Translations under genes and position numbers: made by a program
Notes under the pieces: generated by a model
The model's input: only the letters and a program-made list of their open reading frames with translations
Told to the model about the DNA's origin: nothing
Database searches by the model: none
Shown here: positions 47,571-59,523 of the stretch, piece by piece
Numbering within the stretch: position 1 is the first letter of the stretch
How the letters are laid out: the number at the start of each line of letters is the position of its first letter
DNA from: Rhyzopertha dominica
Lineage: Eukaryota; Arthropoda; Insecta; Coleoptera; Bostrichidae
DNA: 64,000 nucleotides
Direction of reading: 5' to 3'
Assembly: GCA_025024175.1 (NCBI GenBank)
Contig: QCXZ01000003.1
Location: 22,402,392 to 22,466,391 of the forward strand

Positions 47571-49086
47571 TCTTACAGTAGGTTTTATTATTCTTTTTGG
47601 GGTTACAAGTGTTTACCATTCAGTTTCCATTTTGTTATAGCTTGAATAGGATATGAAAAATTATATGCGTTTTAAGTTGATAGAGGGAAATGTTATAATA
47701 AAGAACGACGTTGTTCGCCATACATTCGACTGTTAGCCAGACCGGAAACGAGCCCCAAGACCCCCGAAAATAAATGGCAATTCATATTTATTCTGACCTC
47801 TAAAATAAATGTCAAGTTTAGGGTACATTTTTGATTCTTACATTTTTATGTTTACAAATAGTATGTTTCCAACAACCCACTGTGATCAAATTATCAATGC
47901 TACATTAATTTGATAAAAAGTTTACTTATGCTGTTGCTTTTACGTTCCTCATCTCCGCCGCGTTGAACCGCTCGTCACTGTACACAAATTCCATAACAAT
48001 GAACGTGCCTTCAGAAGTCATAACTCATAAGTATTTCACTTTTTCTTGGCGTATTTTAATTCGCTTGTCACAAAATGAACACAAACAATAAACTGTTAAA
48101 TTGACGGGCTGAGGCTGACGCGTGACGCGCTGGCACCAAATGTAAACAAGCGGCCATTTACAAGACACCTGACGTCACGGCCAATATGTTCGCGTTTTGT
48201 CTCTTTAAATATTTACATTTTTAATATTAAAAATACACCTTACGATCCATTTTTTCGAATTTATAAGCTGCCACAGCTGTTTTGTGGATTAGATGCTACC
48301 TATAATTAATATGAAATTTAATAAAATATAAATACATGGCGAATACCCAATTCTGTGTTGTTTTTGAGTCACAATAACGATTACAGTTTGGTTCAAGTTG
48401 AACAAGAAAGAGTAATTAAAATATAGTAATGTCATGTGTTTCTTCGCTGCGATTATTACAGTGTCGTTGTATCAAAATTACTAATTGTCTATTACAAAAA
48501 GACAGTTTTATTTTATTTGGTGTTTAATAACTGCAAATAAAGTTCCACATTTTGTATGCCCTCATCACATAAACAGTTATTACAGCTCTTGTTTAATACA
48601 ATAATCATTAGTCTTTAAATTAAAAATAGAAAATAGGAAATATATATTATTTTAATGGATCCTGCCACCCCAACATCTAATAAAGGGGATATACTGAATT
48701 ATCTAAATATTACATACTCAAAAAGCATACCTGCCTCTCAACAATTTTTTTTTCAAAGAATATGTTCTATTATTTAATTGTTTTCACTTATAACCTCATA
48801 AGNGCATTAATTGTCTCAGGAAATTAATGCTGGAATGCAGATTCGGTAGCAAAATTATTACGACGCAAATCCTAAAAAGAAGTAATCTATTTCTGTTTAA
48901 ATGATTCTTGATCAGGTGCTGTGGTTAATTCTAATACTACTAGTTCTGACTTATTTTCGAGAGGAAATGTTCTACAAATTCCCCTGGGTTACCCAAATTC
49001 TTTCAATGCGCGATGTGCAGTTTGGGTCCCTCCAGCACATGTTCTCTCGCATCTCTTCTCTGCCCCGAGCGCTAAGCTATCAAAAG

Positions 49087-49134
49087 AGTACACCCGGGTT
49101 TTAAGTAGAGATAGACGTAAAACCCGGGTGTACT
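49087..49134. repeat. GC-containing hairpin
   Basis: AGTACACCCGGGTTTT and its exact complement, separated by 16 bases. The stem is 16 bp and stands out in AT-rich intron sequence. Confidence 0.85.
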
Positions 49135-49502
49135 ACTACTACGTTCTACTTCATTTTGGTGAACAGTTCGTACTGAATTAGTCAATTTTGGTGTACGAAT
49201 AGTTCAATTTTATAGTTCAGATGAACTATAGTCCTAATTCGCGGAGACTTCCAATTTTGTTGACCTGCAGTTATAATATACTTGCGGACTTGTGCCATAC
49301 AAATACAGCAGATGATTAGCGTTTCGTTCTATGATAGTTACGCATGTCGTATGTATTTGCGATATGATGTAATAAGTAAGACCGTTGTATTCGATTATGT
49401 ATGTGACTGATAACTCCACTTAAAAAGATTACGAATTTTGCCATCTGTCACGCTACAAAATGGCCCTCTTTTAGAAAGAGGGCGTTAGAGGTTTCAAATG
49501 AC

Positions 49503-49960
49503 ACCGGTAGATGGCAGCAATTACAAGTGTAAGATACAGTCACTAAATGGAATACAGTGCCGCAACGTCCGCCATATTGGGAGTAAAAGTTTTGGCGAGA
49601 ACATTCAAATTTCGCAAAGTTTGTTTTTGTCCACCTTGATCAATAATGGGTTTTCATTATTGATCTTGGTCTTATTCCAATTTAAATCTAAGTAAAATTA
49701 GCATTGCGCGAAATTTGAATGTTACTCCCAGTGTGGCGGACGTTGCTGTACTGTATTCCATTTAGTGGCTGTAGTGTAAGATTTTTACATTTTTTATAGT
49801 CTTATTTAAAATGAAACATAACAATGATCATGCAATAGGAGGACGTGACATAGGAATATGTTATATAAACTTTCAATATCCTCTGAACCGTTACAACACG
49901 GATAAGGTTAGATCGTTAGGTGCTCCATTTTTCAAATTAAGTACTGTTTCACAAGTTTAA
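49503..49960 (+). repeat. Dispersed repeat, copy 2, interrupted
   Basis: Same unclassified repeat as 32,335-32,590, here split by a 237-bp MITE at AGTGTAAGAT. Confidence 0.75.
49536..49772. mobile_element. 237-bp MITE with a 10-bp duplication
   Basis: Inverted ends ACAGTCACTAAATGGAATAC and the complement of ACAGCCACTAAATGGAATAC extend about 50 bp inward, including CAACGTCCGCC. AGTGTAAGAT is present on both sides (49,526-49,535 and 49,773-49,782) but only once in the homologous sequence at 32,370-32,385. A 9- or 10-bp duplication points to the MULE superfamily. Confidence 0.85.
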
Positions 49961-50736
49961 TTTAATTTTTTTTAAACATTTTTGAGCCTATCATAGTTTG
50001 AGTTTGGCTAAATTCGTCGTTTAACATTCGATTTGGCAAAATTTAAGTTCGCTTAGAGCAGAAAAACAAATAAATGTGCGGTGGTACATAGCTTCTTAAT
50101 TGTTAAATTACGATAAGCATTGTTATTATACGGTAATTTTATACTTATCGCGATAAACTGAATGGTTGGTGTTTTTAGTTTTACAATTGAAATGAAACTA
50201 AAACAACGTTTATAACCAGTAAAAAGGAAATTTAATTTAAAAATTAAACAATTAACATGAAGTGCCACCTATCGGCAGTCCGCAAAAGCTTAAGCAAAAC
50301 AAGGGACGCTTCCGAACGTTTGTTCGGCATCCTGAGTGGAGCTATTCCTATATGTGACATCCTATGTCTATGTGTGACATTTCTATTTACATATCTTCTA
50401 TAACTCACTTTCAAAATCAGAGAGAAATTCAAAATTCAAATCGCACTATCACTAGATAAGTATTTTTATATTGTTAGGTAACATAACTGAATGACTACAA
50501 CAGTGCCAGCTCCCTCCCTGCTCTATACCTTATTTCTATACCGTACTGCAATGACTTCGACAACAACCGTTACCAGCACCTATTAAAGTCCGATAACGGC
50601 GGCTCCAGACTCCAGAGTTAGTTGCCAGCCAGCCACTGCAGAAGTCGGTTAACAACTCAGACCACCGAAGGCATTTCCGATCTAGCCCCCGTCAGCAGAC
50701 TTTTCGGAGATGGCAGTCCCTATAGAGCAGTAGTAC

Positions 50737-51136
50737 CACTGATCTCTAAAAACTGGATGTCGCATAAGTCATTCAAAACTGTGATAAGTAGCCACCATGC
50801 CGCTGGTACTCGTACTATCAATTTAACGGCGCGTTCAAGTTTTAGGTTAGATCCTTAGTTATATAATATGGTTATGAGTAAACGTAACATCCAGATTGTA
50901 CGGTACATGTTTCTTACTCAAACACTACAACGATCATCTTTTGGAAATCTGCAGACAGATGATGAGTTCACGATTTTAACGTCAATCATTAACGTTATAT
51001 TTACCGCAGAAGCGAACCTTTGTCAAAATTTTAGTACAAGGACCAGCGGCTAGGCGCTAAAGTGGCGTAAATCTATCACAAATAATTTACATGCATTTTG
51101 GTATGTAAGCGACATCCAGTTATTTAGAGATCAGTG
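50737..51136 (-). mobile_element. MITE family M1, reverse copy in Gypsy
   Basis: Complete 400-bp copy in reverse orientation. The 8-bp target duplication AGTAGTAC lies at 50,729-50,736 and 51,137-51,144. Confidence 0.9.
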
Positions 51137-51779
51137 AGTAGTACCAGCCACCGACCCAGCGACATAAACAAATCTTCAGTCCATCACCGATCCAGTGGGC
51201 ATAGAAGAGTTGCGATCGGACAGTTCTTCGACACACTTTTTCAGGTAACCAGCATGGAGTTCACCACCGACCCAGTCATCCTTAGTCTATAGTCCGATGA
51301 GGGTAGAGCCAACTGACATGACCAAGGAAGGCCGAAGAATTCTAGCCGTAGTGCCAGGCGGTCCACGACACCGACCGTACGGTCCGACTTGAAGCCGCAA
51401 CGATGAAGAATTTACTTCAACGATCCACCGATGGAGTACCCTTCATAGAGCAGCATCATGGACCGATCTGTCGTCACGCCGATCCTGCCCGGACTACTAA
51501 TCGGAATTGCCTTGGTCTGGTACCGCAGCAACCGCTAGGACAGGAAGGGATGGGAAGACTTCGTGAAAAACTTCGATCCAGCCAGAGATGCCAGTCGGGC
51601 GCGGTAGTTAGTCTGGGTATGTAGGTACGACAGGAGAAGCCCAGTCCAAAACAAGCATCACTACGGAGGACTAGCCGACCGTGGGGAAGTAACCGTCACA
51701 CCGCAACCCACAGATATCAGCCACCTACACAGCAGCACCCGAACGACCTTCGCACCCCAGCCGACCGCATCGACGTAAC

Positions 51780-51900
51780 CCGTCCCGTATGCTTGAGGTG
51801 TGGTCGGAACGGTCATTCACGCGATCAATGCCAGAACCCCTTTGTAAAGTTCTGCTTGAGCCCGGAGACCTGAGTTGCTGCCTGTGGACACTGTTTCCGA
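51780..51900 (+). pseudogene. Gypsy gag zinc knuckle
   Basis: CLRCGRNGHSRDQC at 51,790-51,831 is a CX2CX4HX4C zinc knuckle, the nucleocapsid motif that binds RNA. It is preceded by basic, Pro-rich sequence and broken by stops. TVITAIVDT at about 51,930 may be the protease active-site remnant. Confidence 0.7.
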
Positions 51901-52379
51901 ATACCGTTCCTACATCCTGCTCCGCGTCTAGGTAAGACCGTTATTACTGCCATCGTTGATACAGAATGGCATACCTGCCAGTTATCCATCCGACAGAGTA
52001 ATCGACGGATGACGGACCACGGCCTACGAAGCAGAGATTCGAATAGATAACGAGATCCAGTAACTTGCTTCCTACACATACCACGGATGACAATGTGAAG
52101 TCCTGCTGGAGAAGGATTTCGTGCAAACTGTGAACCTTCACATGAATTTCCAGTCTGGATTCGTGTTATATTGGAACCGCATCGTGTCCGTCCGCAGAAG
52201 TGGGGTCAACAGCACCGATAATAACAACAGCGCTATCAACGCCGACCAGAAGCTCGAAGCATTTCTGACCGAAAAACTACCGTTGCCGACATGATCAAAC
52301 ATCGCATAGGAGTGCAAGACGATATCAACGCCGAAATAGACCGAATATTGGAAGAAGACATCAAGCTATCTCCGTAGAA

Positions 52380-52650
52380 CACGGCGATAGTGATTGTTAA
52401 AAATAAGGATGGCACACCCAGGTTCTGTATCGATTTCCGGAAGAGGAAGTGTCCGAGAAGGATACTTATTCGCTGCCGTCTATTTCCGCCATCTTGGATG
52501 GCCTGCGCGGATCCCGATACATCTTCAGCCTGGATCTTAAATAGGGCTGCTGGAAAATTCCGCTGGAGAAGACAAGTAGGCCCATTCAATTTTAAGCTCT
52601 TACCGTTTGTCCTCCATTCCGCTCCAGCCACTTTCCAGAGACTCCTAGAT
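52380..52650 (+). pseudogene. Gypsy RT, 5' half
   Basis: Reads IVKNKDGTPRFCIDFRK, then in a shifted frame DTYSLPSISAILDGLRGSRY and IFSLDLK, with a stop at the Ser/Gly position after the catalytic Asp. The last part, APATFQRLLD, ends at the FB2 insertion point. Confidence 0.8.
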
Positions 52651-52899
52651 GGTCCCAGGAATTTGGCTACCAACATGAAGCACAAATTATTTTACATTAC
52701 CCTAGCCTTAGTGCTTCCATTGTGCCTCATTGTGCTTCATAAAAATTAATAGCCACATCTACCGTTTTCAAGTTATGAACGTTATAATTTTTTGTGGCCA
52801 AGTTCGCGCATAGCCACAAATTTCCAAATTTAACATCTTTATTGGTACCAGCCTTTAGTGCTTCGTTAGTGCTTCATTGTGCTTTAACAATTATGCTCC

Positions 52900-55190
52900 T
52901 TAAGTCAGTATGTGCCCATAATAATTACTATATAGTTATTAGGTCTAGCCACTGACATGAAGCACAAATGTTATTCTTTCCACTAATCTTTAGTGCTCCG
53001 ATTGTGCTTCATGTGTTGACTTGGCCACATGACCACTTTTTAGTAAATTAAATATTTTTATATTTGGAAGTTAGCCACCAAATTGAAGCACAATTGCCCA
53101 TCTTTTACTAATCTTTAGTGCTTCGATTGTGCTTCATTGTGCTTCATGTGTTGACTTGGCCACATGACTTCTTTTTAGTAAAATTTATATTTTTATATTT
53201 GGAAGTTAGCCACCAAATTGAAGCACAATTGCCCATCTTTTACTAATCCTTAGTGCTTCGATTGTGCTTCATTGTGCTTCATGTGTTGACTTGGCCACAT
53301 GCCTACTTTTTAGTAAAATAAACATTTTTATATTTGGAAGTTAGCCACCAAATTGAAGCACAATTGCCCATCTTTTACCAATCTTTAGTGCTTCGATTGT
53401 GCTTCATTGTGCTTCATGTGGTAACTTGGCCACATGACCCCTTTTTAGTAAAATTTATATTTTTATATTTGGAAGTTGGCCACCAAATTGAAGCACAATG
53501 GCCCATCTTTTACTAATCCCTAATGCTTCGATTGTGCCTCATTGTGCTTCATGTGTTGACTTGGCCACATGACCACTTTTTAGTAAAATAAATATTTTTA
53601 TATTTGGAAGTTACACAATTGCCCATCTTTTACTAATCTTTAGTGCTTCGATTGTGCTTCATGTGTTGACTTGGCCACATGAGCTCTTTTTAGTAAAATA
53701 ATTTTTTTTATATTTGGAAGTTAGCCACCAAATTGAAGCACAATTGCCCATCTTTTACTAATCCTTAGTGCTTCGATTGTGCTTCCTGTGTTTACTTAGT
53801 CACATGACCCCATTTTAGTAAAATCTATATTTTTATATTTGAAAGTTAGCCACCAAATTGTAGCACAAATGCCCATCTTTTACTAATCTTTAGTGCTTTG
53901 ATTGTGCTTCATTGTGCTTCATGTGTTAACTTGGCCACATGACCACTTTTTAGTAAAATCAATTTTTTTTATTTGGAAGTCAGCCAACAAATTAAAGCAC
54001 AATTGCCCATCTTTTACTTATCTTTAGTGCTTCGATTGTGCTTCATTGTGCTTCATGTTTTAACTTAGCCACATGACCCCTTTCTAGTAATATCTATATT
54101 TTTATATTTGGAAGTTGGCCACCAAATTGAAGCACAATGGCCCATCTTTTACTAATCCCTAATGCTTCGATTGTGCCTCATTGTGCTTCATGTGTTGACT
54201 TGGCCACATGACCACTTTTTAGTAAAATAAATATTTTTATATTTGGAAGTTACACAATTGCCCATCTTTTACTAATCTTTAGTGCTTCGATTGTGCTTCA
54301 TGTGTTGACTTGGCCACATGAGCTCTTTTTAGTAAAATAATTTTTTTTATATTTGGAAGTTAGCCACCAAATTGAAGCACAATTGCCCATCTTTTACTAA
54401 TCCTTAGTGCTTCGATTGTGCTTCCTGTGTTTACTTAGTCACATGACCCCATTTTAGTAAAATCTATATTTTTATATTTGAAAGTTAGCCACCAAATTGT
54501 AGCACAAATGCCCATCTTTTACTAATCTTTAGTGCTTTGATTGTGCTTCATTGTGCTTCATGTGTTAACTTGGCCACATGACCACTTTTTAGTAAAATCA
54601 ATTTTTTTTATTTGGAAGTCAGCCAACAAATTAAAGCACAATTGCCCATCTTTTACTTATCTTTAGTGCTTCGATTGTGCTTCATTGTGCTTCATGTTTT
54701 AACTTAGCCACATGACCCCTTTCTAGTAATATCTATATTTTTTTATTTGGAAGTCAGCCACCAAATTAAAGCACAATTGCCCATCTTTTACAAATATCTA
54801 GTGCTTCGATTGTGCTTCATTGTGCTTCATGTTTTAACTTAGCCACATGACCCCTTTCTAGTAGTTTGTATTTCGTGGCGAAATTCATGTTTTAATGGCG
54901 CCTTCGAATGTCTTTTAGGTCTCGACCTGGCGGTCTCGACTAAAATAACATTCTCAGGCGCCATTAAAAAAACACTCATTTCGCGCACTTAATACAAAAA
55001 TTACTATTTTATATTTGGAAGTCAGCCACCAAATTCAAGCACAATTGCCCATCTTTTACTAATATCTAGTGCTTCGATTGTGCTTCATGTTTTAACTTAG
55101 CTACATGACCCCTTTCTAGTAAAATCTATATTTTTATATTTGGAAGTCAGCCACCAAATTCAAGCACAATTGCCCATCTTTTACTAATAT
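52900..55190 (+). repeat. FB2 left arm, tandem units of ~150-160 bp
   Basis: Unit order: GGAAGTTAGCCACCAAATTG, AAGCACAATTGCCCATCTTT, TACTAATCTTTAGTGCTTCG, ATTGTGCTTCATTGTGCTTC, then TTGGCCACATGACC and TTTTTAGTAAAATAAATATT. A block of several units is duplicated with a 638-bp period (compare 53,478 with 54,116). Each unit starts like the element terminus. Confidence 0.9.
54862..55000. mobile_element. Small MITE inside the FB2 left arm
   Basis: An interruption of one repeat unit with its own inverted ends: TTTGTATTTCGTG...TAATGGCGCC on the left and GGCGCCATTAAAAA...AATACAAA on the right. It is absent from all other units, so it inserted after the array formed. Confidence 0.65.
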
Positions 55191-55505
55191 CTAGCACCAT
55201 ATATCACTGCAATACATCATCCATCTTATTGCAAATTTGATTTAAAATACTGGATTACATAGCAGTTGCTTTCATACAACAGTTAATAAAATAAGGCAAC
55301 AGAACTCCTTCCAAAATTGCCGTTGATGCTACAGGAAGTTTGGTGAAAAGATTAGCAGGCCATACGGAAACCTTTTTCGAAATATATTCCTGTACGTCCG
55401 AGTAATTCGTACAGGTCATAAACATTGCCTTGTTCCCGTTGTCCAAATGCTGACAGAATTACATACTACGGACAATACACAGCGCGTAATTAAAGCAAAG
55501 GGCTA
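55190..55505 (-). other. FB2 loop with an unidentified ORF remnant
   Basis: This non-repetitive DNA between the arms carries a 63-codon minus-strand ORF (55,255-55,446), which includes KAMFMTCTNYSDVQEYISKK and SVWPANLFTKLPVAS. The composition is protein-like. I do not recognise it. It could be a remnant of the element's own gene or a captured piece of host sequence. Confidence 0.4.
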
Positions 55506-57480
55506 AGTTAACATGAAGCACANTGCAGTAGAATCGAAACACTAAAGATCAGTAAAAGATGGGGCCTGTGCTTCAATTTGGTAGCTAACTTCCAAATATA
55601 AAAATATAGATTGTACTAAAAAGGAGTCATGTGGCTAATTCAACACATAAAGCACAATTAAACACTAAAGTTTAGTAAAAGATGGGCAATTGTGCTTTAA
55701 TTGGGTGGCTAACTTCCAAATACAAAAATATGGATTTTACTGAAAAGGGGTCATGTGGCTAAGTTAACACATGAAGCACAATCGAAGCACTAAAGACTAG
55801 TAAAAGATGAGCAATTGTGCTTCAATTGGGTGGCTAACTTCCAAATATAAAAATATGGATTTTACTAAAAACAGGTCGTGTGGCTAACTTAACACATGAA
55901 GCACAATGAAGCACAATTGAAGCACTAAAGACTAGTAAAAGATGAGCAATTGTGCTTCAATTGGGTGGCTAACTTCCAAATATAAAAANATGGATTTTAC
56001 GGNAAGGGGGTCATGTGGCTTAGTTAACACAAGAAGCACAATGAAGAAGAATCGAAGCACTAAAGACTAGTAAAAGATGAGCAATTGTGCTTCAATTGGG
56101 AGGCTAACTTCCAAATATAAAAATATGGATTTTACTGAAAAGGGGTCATGTGGCTAAGTTAACACAAGAAGCACAATGAAGCAGAATCGAAGCACTAAAG
56201 ACTAGTAAAAGATGAGCAATTGTGCTTCAATTGGGAGGCTAACTTCCAAATATAAAAATATGGATTTTACTGAAAAGAGGTCATGGGGCAAAGTTAACAC
56301 ATGATGCACAATCAAAGCACTAAAGGTTTGTAAAAGATGGGCAATTGTGCTTCGGTTGGGTGGCTAACTTCCAAATATAAAAATATGGATTTTACTAAAA
56401 ACAGGTCGTGTGGCTAACTTAACACATGAAGCACAATCGAAGCACTAAAGACTAGTAAAAGATGAGCAATTGTGCTTCAACTGGGTGGCTAACTTCCAAA
56501 TATAAGAATATAGATTTTAGTAGAAAGGGGTCATGTGGCTAAGTTAAAACATGAAGCACAATCGAAGCACTAAAGATTAGTAAAAGATGGGCAATTGTGC
56601 TCTAACTTGGTAGCTAACTTCCAAATATAAAAATATAGATTGTACTAAAAAGGGGTCATGCCGCTAAAATAAAACATGAAACACAACGATACACAATCGA
56701 AGCACTAAAGATTAGTAAAAGATGGGCAATTGTGCTCTAACTTGGCGGCTAACTTCCAAGTATAAAAATATATATTTTACTAGAAAGGGCTCGTGTGCTA
56801 ACTGTTAACTGTTAACTGAAGCACAACCGAAGCACTAAAGACTAGTAAAAGATGTGCAATTGTGCTTTAATTGGGTGGCTAGCTTCCAAATATAAAAATA
56901 TGGATTTTACTAAAAAGGGGTCATGTGGCTAATGTAACATATGAAGCACAATGAAGCACAATCAAAGCACTAAAGTTTAGTAAAAGATGGACAATTGTGC
57001 TTTAATTTGGTGGCTGACTTCCAAATATAAAAATATTTATTTTACTAAAAAGGGGTCATGTGGCCAAGTTAACACATGAAGCACAATGAAGCACAATCGA
57101 AGCACTAAAGATTAGTAAAAGATGGGCAATTGTGCTTCAATTTGGTGGCTAACTTCCAAATATAAAAATATTTATTTTACTAAAAAGTGATCATGTGGCC
57201 AAGTTAACACATGAAGCACAATCGAAGCACTAAAGATTAGTGCAAAGATTAACATTTGTGCTTCATGTCAGTGGCTAGACCTAATAACTATATAGTAATT
57301 ATTATGGGCACATACTGGCTTAAGCAGCATAAAAGTTGAAGCACAATGAAGCACTAACGAAGCACTAAAGGTTGGTGCCATTAGNNATGTTAAATTTGAA
57401 AGTTGGTGGCTAAGTGCNAAGTTGGCCACAAAAAATCGTAACGGTCATAGCTTGAAAACAATAGATGTGGCTGTCGATTT
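55505..57480 (-). repeat. FB2 right arm, inverted tandem units
   Basis: The complement of the left-arm unit, repeated about twelve times, with variable numbers of the GAAGCACAAT sub-repeat. A few ambiguous bases (N) lie in this arm, consistent with assembly difficulty. Confidence 0.9.
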
Positions 57481-57572
57481 CTATTAAGCACAGTGAGGCA
57501 CAATGGAAGCACTAAGGGTGGGATATGATAGTATAATTTGTGCTTCGACATTGTGGCCAACTTCACGGACGT

Positions 57573-58150
57573 CTCCTAGATACCGTTAACAGCCCTGAGA
57601 TGGAACCGTACGCCTTCGCTTACTTGGATGACGTAATCGTCCTGGGACGCCAGAAATTCACCATCAAGTACCTGGGGCATGTAGTAAGCGATGGATCCGG
57701 ACAAATTAAAGGCTATCGGTAGCATGCCGCTACCAACCAATATAAGAGCTTTACGATTTCTGGGTGTCGCCTTTTGATAACGAAGGTTCGTTCCGTCCTT
57801 CTCTCAGCTAGTCGCAGCGCTCACCCGACTATTATGAAATAAACAACCCTGGAACTAGACGGAGGCTCAAGAATAGGCCTTTAGTTTCGTGAAAGAGAAG
57901 CTAACAGAGGCCCCAGTCCTGGTCTGCCACGCTTTCATCCGACCGTTTATTCTGCAGACCGATGCTTATGATTATCGGGGCTTCTCGAAGAAGGCGATAA
58001 AGTGATAGCTTATGCCAGCCAGACTTTGAACGCCAAAAGACATTATTCCGTAACCAAAGAGAGTGGATTGCTATCGTCTGGGAAATCGAAAAGATGGAAC
58101 CGTATCTGAAAGGGTGCAAGTTCACCGTGGTCTCCGACTACGTCTCTGAA
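57573..58150 (+). pseudogene. Gypsy RT 3' half and RNase H start
   Basis: Resumes after FB2 with PYAFAYLDDVIVLGR, the catalytic YxDD block, then IKYLGHVVSDGSG. FIRPFILQTDAYD and IVWEIEKMEPYLKGCKFTVV in other frames are the RNase H start and centre. Stops and frameshifts occur every few dozen codons. Confidence 0.8.
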
Positions 58151-58583
58151 ATGGCGGGTTAGCCCGCTGGAGAGTATTCTTCTTCTTTGTCGTTTGAGAG
58201 TGAGCTCCTACCTGCGGTCTTTGAGGCTAAGTATTATACTGATTTATGATTGATTATTATTTGCCCTATTTATACTCGCACAATGCGTAAACTGCTGAAC
58301 TAATGTATAATCTGCCGTTCACAGGCAGTGCAACGACATAAAAATGCTGATCCTGACGTTAAGAATGAAATCAGTTTTGAATTTTTTGAAAATTTCCTGT
58401 TTGACAAAAACTCCCTAAGGAGAATTTTAGAATATATTCATAACCCGTAAATAGTTCAGCATTTCTGCTAAGTTTTTGATGTCCTAAAAGTCAACAACTA
58501 CTCCAAGCTGAGAAAAAACTAAATGTAACAAAGGTCGTTCAGGAGCAGGTTATTATGACTGCATGCATTGCAAAGTTACTTAC

Positions 58584-58727
58584 TTTTAGAAGCTTTATAG
58601 CAGGCTTGGCAGTATTTAATCCATTAAGTAATTCTCTTTCCTGTTCCTGAAATGAAAGCCTCCAGTAACGGCCTGATATGGCAGATTGGTTTAATCTTGG
58701 GCTCTTTGGTACAATGAAGAAGGTTTT
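58584..58727 (-). CDS. cGAS-like receptor, exon 4
   Basis: Acceptor CATTTCGTAG, donor GTAAGT, phase 0 at both ends. Reads KTFFIVPKSPRLNQSAISGR then YWRLSFQEQERELLNG and KPAIKLLK. The WRLSF...ER block starts the C-terminal lobe in cGAS-like receptors, and KPxIKLLK leads into the helix of exon 5. Confidence 0.85.
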
Positions 58728-58786
58728 CTACGAAATGCGAATGCATGTAAAATTGTAGGATATGGGAAAGTACAATTAACGCCTAC

Positions 58787-58945
58787 CTTATTTTGTACTA
58801 TATTCTGCCGATAGCCACCAGTAGGCCACTTTGATTCTTGAAATACAAAACATGGTACTAAATCAATATCCATCTGAATATTTTTCCTGTTTACTGTTCC
58901 GTTTATTAACAAAGTGAAGGCAGGTCCACTGGAACTTGTTTTGGC
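58787..58945 (-). CDS. cGAS-like receptor, exon 3
   Basis: Acceptor TCATTGCAG, donor GTAGGC, phase 0 at both ends. Reads AKTSSSGPAFTLLI then RKNIQMDIDLVPCFVF. SGPAxTLLI is the strand before the third catalytic Asp, which lies in MDIDLVP (about 58,864-58,872). It completes the nucleotidyltransferase metal-binding triad together with exon 1. Confidence 0.85.
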
Positions 58946-59523
58946 CTGCAATGATATTAATTTTATGTATCCGAATTTCATTATTTGTACACCTTCCATC
59001 GCTAAAGTTACCTCATTTAAAATTGCAAGAAAGTGATTAACACATGATTTATATAGGTACTTACTAGGCAGGATTGAAAAATACAATAGGTGCCTATGAA
59101 TATTGTGACGAAGTAGGCAATTTTAACAAAGAAATTTTCTAACTTCCAGGGGAATACATGAAAGCCGATAATGTCGCCATCCACCGTGATATCTACAGAC
59201 CAGCACTGACCGCAATCATGGCGCATTCAGACTAATCAAACAAAATCCACTCACGTCATGTTTACATTAAGTAGAACCATGTTCCGCAACTGCTACAAGC
59301 AAATGAAGCCAAATATTTTGGTTTGCACTCTAACTTTAAGGAAACAAGATTTCTTCAAACGAAATCAAATTTTAATCGCCAAACATCGTCTAGACAATAT
59401 GAATAGGGTGTTACACATAGCAATCTTAAAAAAAACCTATGTGAATAATATAAGGCATCCAACTTGAAATACCACCATCCTCCTGAACGATTACACATTT
59501 GAAATGAAGGCGTGTCAACTTAC

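Larger units (their letters stand above)
52651..57572. mobile_element. Foldback element FB2 with tandem-repeat arms
   Basis: Inserted in Gypsy RT with the 9-bp target duplication CTCCTAGAT (52,642-52,650 and 57,573-57,581). The termini are imperfect inverted repeats: GGTCCCAGGAATTTGGC left and ACGTCCGTGAAGTTGGC in reverse on the right, followed by well-matched sequence. The left arm runs to about 55,190 and the right from about 55,505. The loop is about 300 bp. The sequence is unrelated to FB1 but the architecture is the same. Confidence 0.85.
50520..58150 (+). mobile_element. Decayed Gypsy retrotransposon, split by an MITE and FB2
   Basis: GC content rises sharply relative to the flanks. 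A gag leader region, zinc knuckle, RT and RNase H follow in order on the plus strand, in many frames. An M1 MITE sits in the leader and FB2 sits in the RT. I did not find its LTRs. It lies antisense to the cGLR gene, inside intron 4. Confidence 0.7.
46935..58583 (-). other. 11.6-kb intron 4 of the cGLR gene
   Basis: Joins exon 4 (ending LLK in phase 0) to exon 5 (starting KIRDN in phase 0). It contains a THAP relic, a 237-bp MITE, an M1 MITE, a decayed Gypsy element and the 4.9-kb foldback element FB2. It is the longest intron in the window. Confidence 0.75.

Noticed and set aside
48901..49181. Overlapping ORFs of 67-86 codons
   Set aside because: No motif, no splice context, and the open frame is partly due to the hairpin at 49,087.
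58946..59086. Upstream extension of cGLR exon 3 (VNHFLAILNEV...)
   Set aside because: The frame is open, but it needs a poor acceptor and would insert residues between a helix and strand that align directly when the TCATTGCAG acceptor is used.
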